Assembly: GCF_004799645.1 (NCBI RefSeq)
Contig: NZ_CP031305.1
Span: 744,001 to 808,000 of the forward strand
Length of the DNA stretch: 64,000 bases
Source of the DNA: Natronorubrum bangense
GTDB taxonomy: Archaea; Halobacteriota; Halobacteria; Halobacteriales; Natrialbaceae
Direction: 5' to 3'
Of the stretch, positions 60,952 to 64,000 are shown piece by piece. The translations under genes and the position numbers were made by a program. Within the stretch, counting starts at the first letter, position 1; each line of letters begins with the position of its first letter. The notes beneath the pieces were generated by a model. That model saw only the letters and a list, made by a program, of their open reading frames with translations, did no database searches and was not told the DNA's origin.

Positions 60952-61722
60952 TCAGCGTTTGCGGGCGCCGAGTGAGATGCTCCGGACGCCGTACGTCTGG
61001 CACGCGCCCTGTGCTTGCTCGGAGATGAACTCGTACTCGTCGTTCTCGCGAACCGTCGTGAGTTCGAACCCGGCCGTTTCGACCATCGTCGTGTAGTCGT
61101 CGACCTGTTCGGCGCCGCCGATACAGGCCGCCCAGAGGTCCGCATCACTTTTGATTCGCTCGGGCAGTCGGCGTTCGCTGGTGATATCCGAGAGCGCCAC
61201 TCGCCCGTTCGGCCTGAGCACGCGATTGATCTCCTCGAAGACGCGGTCTTTCGCTGCTGAGAGGTTGACAACGCCGTTCGTGATCACGACGTCGAACATC
61301 TCGTCTTCGAACGGGAGCTCTTCGATGTAGCCCTGTTCGAAGGAGACGGTCTCCATTCCTGCCTCGTCGCGGAGCTGTCTGGCGTTTGCGAGTTGCTCGT
61401 CGGTCATGTCGAGGCCGGTCACGCTGCCGTCGTCGCCGACGTGAAGCGCCGCGACGAACGCGTCCATTCCGGACCCGCTCCCGAGGTCGAGCACGTCGTC
61501 GCCGGCTTCGAGGGCAGCGAGGTCGAAGTGGTAGCCCACGCCCGCAAAGGAGTCGACCGCTTCGTCGGGAATCCGATCGAGGTCGGCCGGCGAGTAGCCG
61601 AGTCGCTCGGCCAGCGCCCGCCCCATCTCGAAATGGAACTCCTCGTCGGGAGCGTCGGCGACGTCTCGGTAGACCGATTTGACCTCGCGCTCGAGTCGGT
61701 CGATGTCGAGTGATTCAGCCAT
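60952..61722 (-). CDS. ArsM-like SAM-dependent methyltransferase
   Basis: 256 residues. The SAM site is VLDLGSGSGMDAFVAALHVG, and later TNGVVNLSAAKDRVFEEINR and LRPNGRVALSDI match arsenite methyltransferases (VLRPGGR-like). Cysteines are in AACIGGAEQV and GACQTYGV, the second and third arsenic-binding positions; the first expected Cys is replaced in SFAGVGYHFD. Methylation of arsenite is therefore possible but may be impaired or altered. It is preceded by the AhpD-like gene at only 2 bases. Confidence 0.82.
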   Translation of the reverse strand: MAESLDIDRLEREVKSVYRDVADAPDEEFHFEMGRALAERLGYSPADLDRIPDEAVDSFAGVGYHFDLAALEAGDDVLDLGSGSGMDAFVAALHVGDDGSVTGLDMTDEQLANARQLRDEAGMETVSFEQGYIEELPFEDEMFDVVITNGVVNLSAAKDRVFEEINRVLRPNGRVALSDITSERRLPERIKSDADLWAACIGGAEQVDDYTTMVETAGFELTTVRENDEYEFISEQAQGACQTYGVRSISLGARKR

Positions 61723-61724
61723 GG

Positions 61725-62126
61725 TCAGTCATCGCTCGCGAGTTGACCCTGGAACTGCTCGGCGATCTGTTCGGCTTCGGTCTTGAACGTCTCGAGGTCG
61801 TACTCCTGGGCGTGTAACATGGCACTGTAGCGGGCGGTGTAACTCGCCAGGAACGAGAGTTCGGCGAGTTCCGCGTCCGTTGCACCCTGTAGCTGTGCGG
61901 CCCCGCGGTGGAAGTGCTGGCAGTATGGGCACCTGATGTTGGCCGCGACTGCGAGCCCGATGAGCTCGCGGTACTTCGCCGGAATCTCTGTCTCGGCGAC
62001 CAGATACTTCTTGAACGTGGGCCACTCAGCGACGAGGTCGTCGTCCGGCAACGCCTCCAGAAAGCCCGGCACGATGCCGAGTGTCGATTCGATGTCGGTG
62101 ATCGTCGTTTCGTACGTGTCTGTCAT
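61725..62126 (-). CDS. AhpD/carboxymuconolactone decarboxylase-like protein
   Basis: 133 residues from the ATG at 62126. The CxxC motif with its histidine is in IRCPYCQHFHRGAAQ. Such proteins catalyse peroxide reduction through a dithiol, and many are found beside arsenic- or metal-detoxifying genes. It is nearly fused in an operon with the ArsM-like methyltransferase, two bases apart. Confidence 0.88.
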   Translation of the reverse strand: MTDTYETTITDIESTLGIVPGFLEALPDDDLVAEWPTFKKYLVAETEIPAKYRELIGLAVAANIRCPYCQHFHRGAAQLQGATDAELAELSFLASYTARYSAMLHAQEYDLETFKTEAEQIAEQFQGQLASDD

Positions 62127-62417
62127 GGGTTCGGTTCGCCCCCGTGGCAACTGTCGCTACGATACGATGACACCTGTAGGCACCTCGTGCCGGGTTGGCA
62201 GCCACTGCGCACTGTGCAGCTACTGCTCAGCGTGCAGACGGTGCCGTGTCGTCATGTCCGGCAGTAGTAGTCTCGAGGACACACCGATCGCTGCAGCGCG
62301 AGTGAACAGTGATGGTTCAGGGCCGACACTGAAATGCATCCGCGGTATCAGTGTGAGTATGACTCGCCACGGAACCCAGCTTTCAGCACCGTTTCGACGA
62401 CTGCGAGGGCAGTGGCA

Positions 62418-62912
62418 GTGACACGACCGAGGCCGAGCCGTCGACGCGTTCTCGCTGCAGCCGGCGCCGGGGCCGTCGCTGTGCTGGCTGGCTGCAGCGA
62501 CAACGGCGTGGGCAGCGAGCCCGACTACGAAACGGGTTCAGTCGGCGATATCGATGCAGAGGAACGGTCCGCAGCTGAGCTGACTGCAGCGGAATCGCTC
62601 GCCCAGCAGGAGACACAGAACGGCGTCACTCCCCTCGAAGGAGTGACGATTGCCGACCACGAGTTCGTTCTCGAGGACGATTATCGCGGCTCGACTGTCC
62701 AGGGAACCGTCGAGAACACCGGCGACAACCGGGTCGAAGTCGTCGAAATTCGTGTTCGTGTCTACGACGACAACGGAGCACAACTCGACTGGTATCTGGA
62801 CAGCACCGGAGACCTAATCGGTGGTGCAAGCTGGTCGTTTCAGGTCGTTATCCTCGAATCACCGTCGGACATCGCCAGCTACGATATTACTGTCCTCGGA
62901 ACACCAGCGTAA
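62418..62912 (+). CDS. Tat lipoprotein with an FxLYD-like domain
   Basis: 164 residues from the GTG at 62418 (TRPRPSRRRVLAAAGAG), giving a twin-arginine signal and lipobox VLAGC. The mature domain has GVTIADHEFVLEDDYRGSTV and VRVYDDNGAQLDWYLDST, a beta-sandwich of FxLYD type. Such domains are found on archaeal surface proteins with unknown partners. Earlier ATGs at 62334 lack the signal context. Confidence 0.75.
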   Translation: MTRPRPSRRRVLAAAGAGAVAVLAGCSDNGVGSEPDYETGSVGDIDAEERSAAELTAAESLAQQETQNGVTPLEGVTIADHEFVLEDDYRGSTVQGTVENTGDNRVEVVEIRVRVYDDNGAQLDWYLDSTGDLIGGASWSFQVVILESPSDIASYDITVLGTPA

Positions 62913-62985
62913 GTCGTGACTGCCGCCCACTGGCGCGCGAGTGACCGTTATCTGCGGTCGGCCAGCCGCTACGGGAACCCCGTGG

Positions 62986-63330
62986 TCAGCGGTTGCCGTC
63001 TTCGAGAAGGTTGTCGTTGACACCCTCGTACACGTCATCGGGTGCGAAAGAGAGCGTGTAGGCCGGTCGCCCTTTTCCAGTCGGTGACGTCTGATCGGTC
63101 TCTTCCTCGACGAACCCTTCGTCCTCGAGGCGGTAGAGCGAACGCATGATGTCGGCTTCAGTGATCGTTCCAACGACCTCAGTGTCGACGCCCTCCAGTT
63201 GGGTTTGACAGACCTCGCGAAGGTCGTGTGTCTGGACGGGCGTCTCCCCATCGCGGTGTTGTGCAGCGACGGCTAGCAGAATAACCTGCTCTGTCAGCGA
63301 GATGTTATCAAACTGTGATTCAGTGGCCAT
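62986..63330 (-). CDS. Winged-helix regulator-like protein
   Basis: 114 residues. The sequence reads as a winged helix: EQVILLAVAAQHRDGETPVQ, then ITEADIMRSLYRLEDEGFVE and a GKGRPAYTLSF wing. It resembles haloarchaeal winged-helix proteins and the C-terminal domain of Cdc6-like proteins. Target unknown. Two CCATGG palindromes lie around its start (about 63326 and 63349). Confidence 0.75.
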   Translation of the reverse strand: MATESQFDNISLTEQVILLAVAAQHRDGETPVQTHDLREVCQTQLEGVDTEVVGTITEADIMRSLYRLEDEGFVEEETDQTSPTGKGRPAYTLSFAPDDVYEGVNDNLLEDGNR

Positions 63331-63435
63331 GGCTGTACTTACACGTCAACCATGGTAGTCGTTGCTTTTCTATACAGAGATAAAGATGTGGAAAATAGTT
63401 GGAGCGGTCGGGCTCGGCGCCGACTGCGTTCCCGA

Positions 63436-64000
63436 TCAGGTGTTTTCTTCGTCCTGTAACTCCGCTAGTTCTGCTTCGACGTCGCTGTCTTCGACATCGG
63501 CTTCGAGGTCCTCGAGTTCTTCTGCATCACTCTCAGTCTGCTCTCGTGGTTCGTCCGCTCCCATCTCGGATTTGAGCGTCTCGAGTTCGGCCTCGACGCC
63601 GCTATCGGTCGAGAGTTCCTCGAGTTCGCGGTCGATACTATCCTTGTCCGACAGCACATCGTCGAACGCCCCGGTTTCGTGGAGTTCGTCGAGGGCGGCG
63701 GCGCGTGCCTCCATATCCTCGGTCTGTTCTTCGGCCCGTTCGATGGCACGCCCGACGTCCTCGAACTCCTCGCCAGTGGCCGTCATCGCTTCCGAGACGG
63801 TTGAACTCGCCTTGGCTGCTTCGTGGCGGGCTTTCATCGTCTCCTTTTTGGTCCGGAACTCCTCGATACGGGTCTGCAGTTCGTCTTTCTGCTCGATTAG
63901 ACTGTCCTGCTGGCTCTGGAGTTGTGAGACCTGCCGCTCCAAGTCTTCGATCTGGTTCATCTTCGTCTTCTTTTTCTCGAGTGCGCGGCGTGCCAGATCC
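63436..64000 (-). CDS. PspA/IM30-family coiled-coil protein (5' end cut by window)
   Basis: The frame runs in from the right edge and continues past the Met at 63960: DLARRALEKKKTKMNQIEDL is in frame across that point, so the Met is not the start. The visible 187 residues are one long coiled coil (LERQVSQLQSQQDSLIEQKD onwards) with an acidic tail. PspA/IM30 proteins bind and protect membranes under stress. Its partner genes lie outside the window. Confidence 0.88.
   Translation of the reverse strand, partial: DLARRALEKKKTKMNQIEDLERQVSQLQSQQDSLIEQKDELQTRIEEFRTKKETMKARHEAAKASSTVSEAMTATGEEFEDVGRAIERAEEQTEDMEARAAALDELHETGAFDDVLSDKDSIDRELEELSTDSGVEAELETLKSEMGADEPREQTESDAEELEDLEADVEDSDVEAELAELQDEENT

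Noticed and set aside
1..64000. CRISPR arrays, tRNA or rRNA genes
   Set aside because: No regularly spaced direct repeats with spacers, no tRNA-like folds with conserved T-loops, and no rRNA sequence were seen.

Overview
The window is chromosomal DNA of a haloarchaeon (class Halobacteria). Proteins are very acidic, DNA is GC-rich with many CTCGAG (Leu-Glu) hexamers, lipoproteins carry twin-arginine signals, and marker genes are archaeal: IF-5A, DnaG-type primase, Orc1/Cdc6, SAMP1, UbaA, Bat-type regulators, LWR-salt and HVO_0416-type zinc-finger proteins. The exact genus cannot be fixed; the Natrialba/Natrinema group is only a guess. About 70 genes fill it densely. I see no rRNA, tRNA, CRISPR array or intact insertion sequence.

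1-5.9 kb: a copper/NosL-like region with three NosL-family Tat lipoproteins, a SafE/TauE-type membrane protein and a small membrane protein, followed by a two-gene signalling operon (response regulator plus receiver-GAF-Bat HTH regulator). 5.9-7.0 kb is a non-coding kilobase bounded by two copies of a dispersed palindromic repeat. 7.0-10.8 kb: a three-subunit molybdenum hydroxylase (xanthine/CO/aldehyde dehydrogenase family). 10.8-16.1 kb: acetyltransferase, zinc-ribbon protein, glycosyltransferase, SAMP1. 16.2-25.6 kb: degenerate M24 peptidase, UvrD-like helicase, small zinc fingers, UbaA (the E1 that activates SAMPs), a duplicated membrane protein, an SDR, a sodium:solute symporter with its DUF3311 partner, and a membrane-tethered HTH regulator.

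25.7-29.5 kb: a replication module. DnaG converges on an orc1/cdc6 gene flanked on both sides by nine near-identical origin-recognition-like boxes, seven in one orientation and two inverted. A copy of the palindromic repeat lies inside the putative origin. 29.5-33.2 kb: DUF92 membrane protein and two convergent cis-prenyltransferase homologues whose conserved motifs look complementary. 33.5-37.9 kb: siroheme/heme genes (SirC/Met8-like, HemA), pterin dehydratase, LWR-salt protein, HAD hydrolase. 38-44.1 kb: Bat-type regulator and two MoeA paralogues (one with a periplasmic-binding-like tail), a beta-lactamase-type esterase and a 46-residue membrane protein. 44.2-52.8 kb: Hsp20, AarF/UbiB kinase, enolase-superfamily protein, IF-5A with agmatinase, GNAT, UspA, Nif3, small export protein, PNPOx-like protein.

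53.4-55.3 kb is a sharply AT-rich island with one large gene: a MORC/MutL-like GHKL ATPase with a likely PD-(D/E)XK nuclease tail, an orphan defence candidate and the most foreign-looking stretch here. 55.6-64 kb: a Cys-tailed Tat lipoprotein, a choloylglycine-hydrolase-family enzyme, a fourth palindromic repeat, an aquaporin with an NPQ second motif, aldo/keto reductase, ArsM-like methyltransferase with an AhpD-like partner (possible arsenic handling), an FxLYD-like lipoprotein, a winged-helix protein and a PspA/IM30 protein cut by the right edge.
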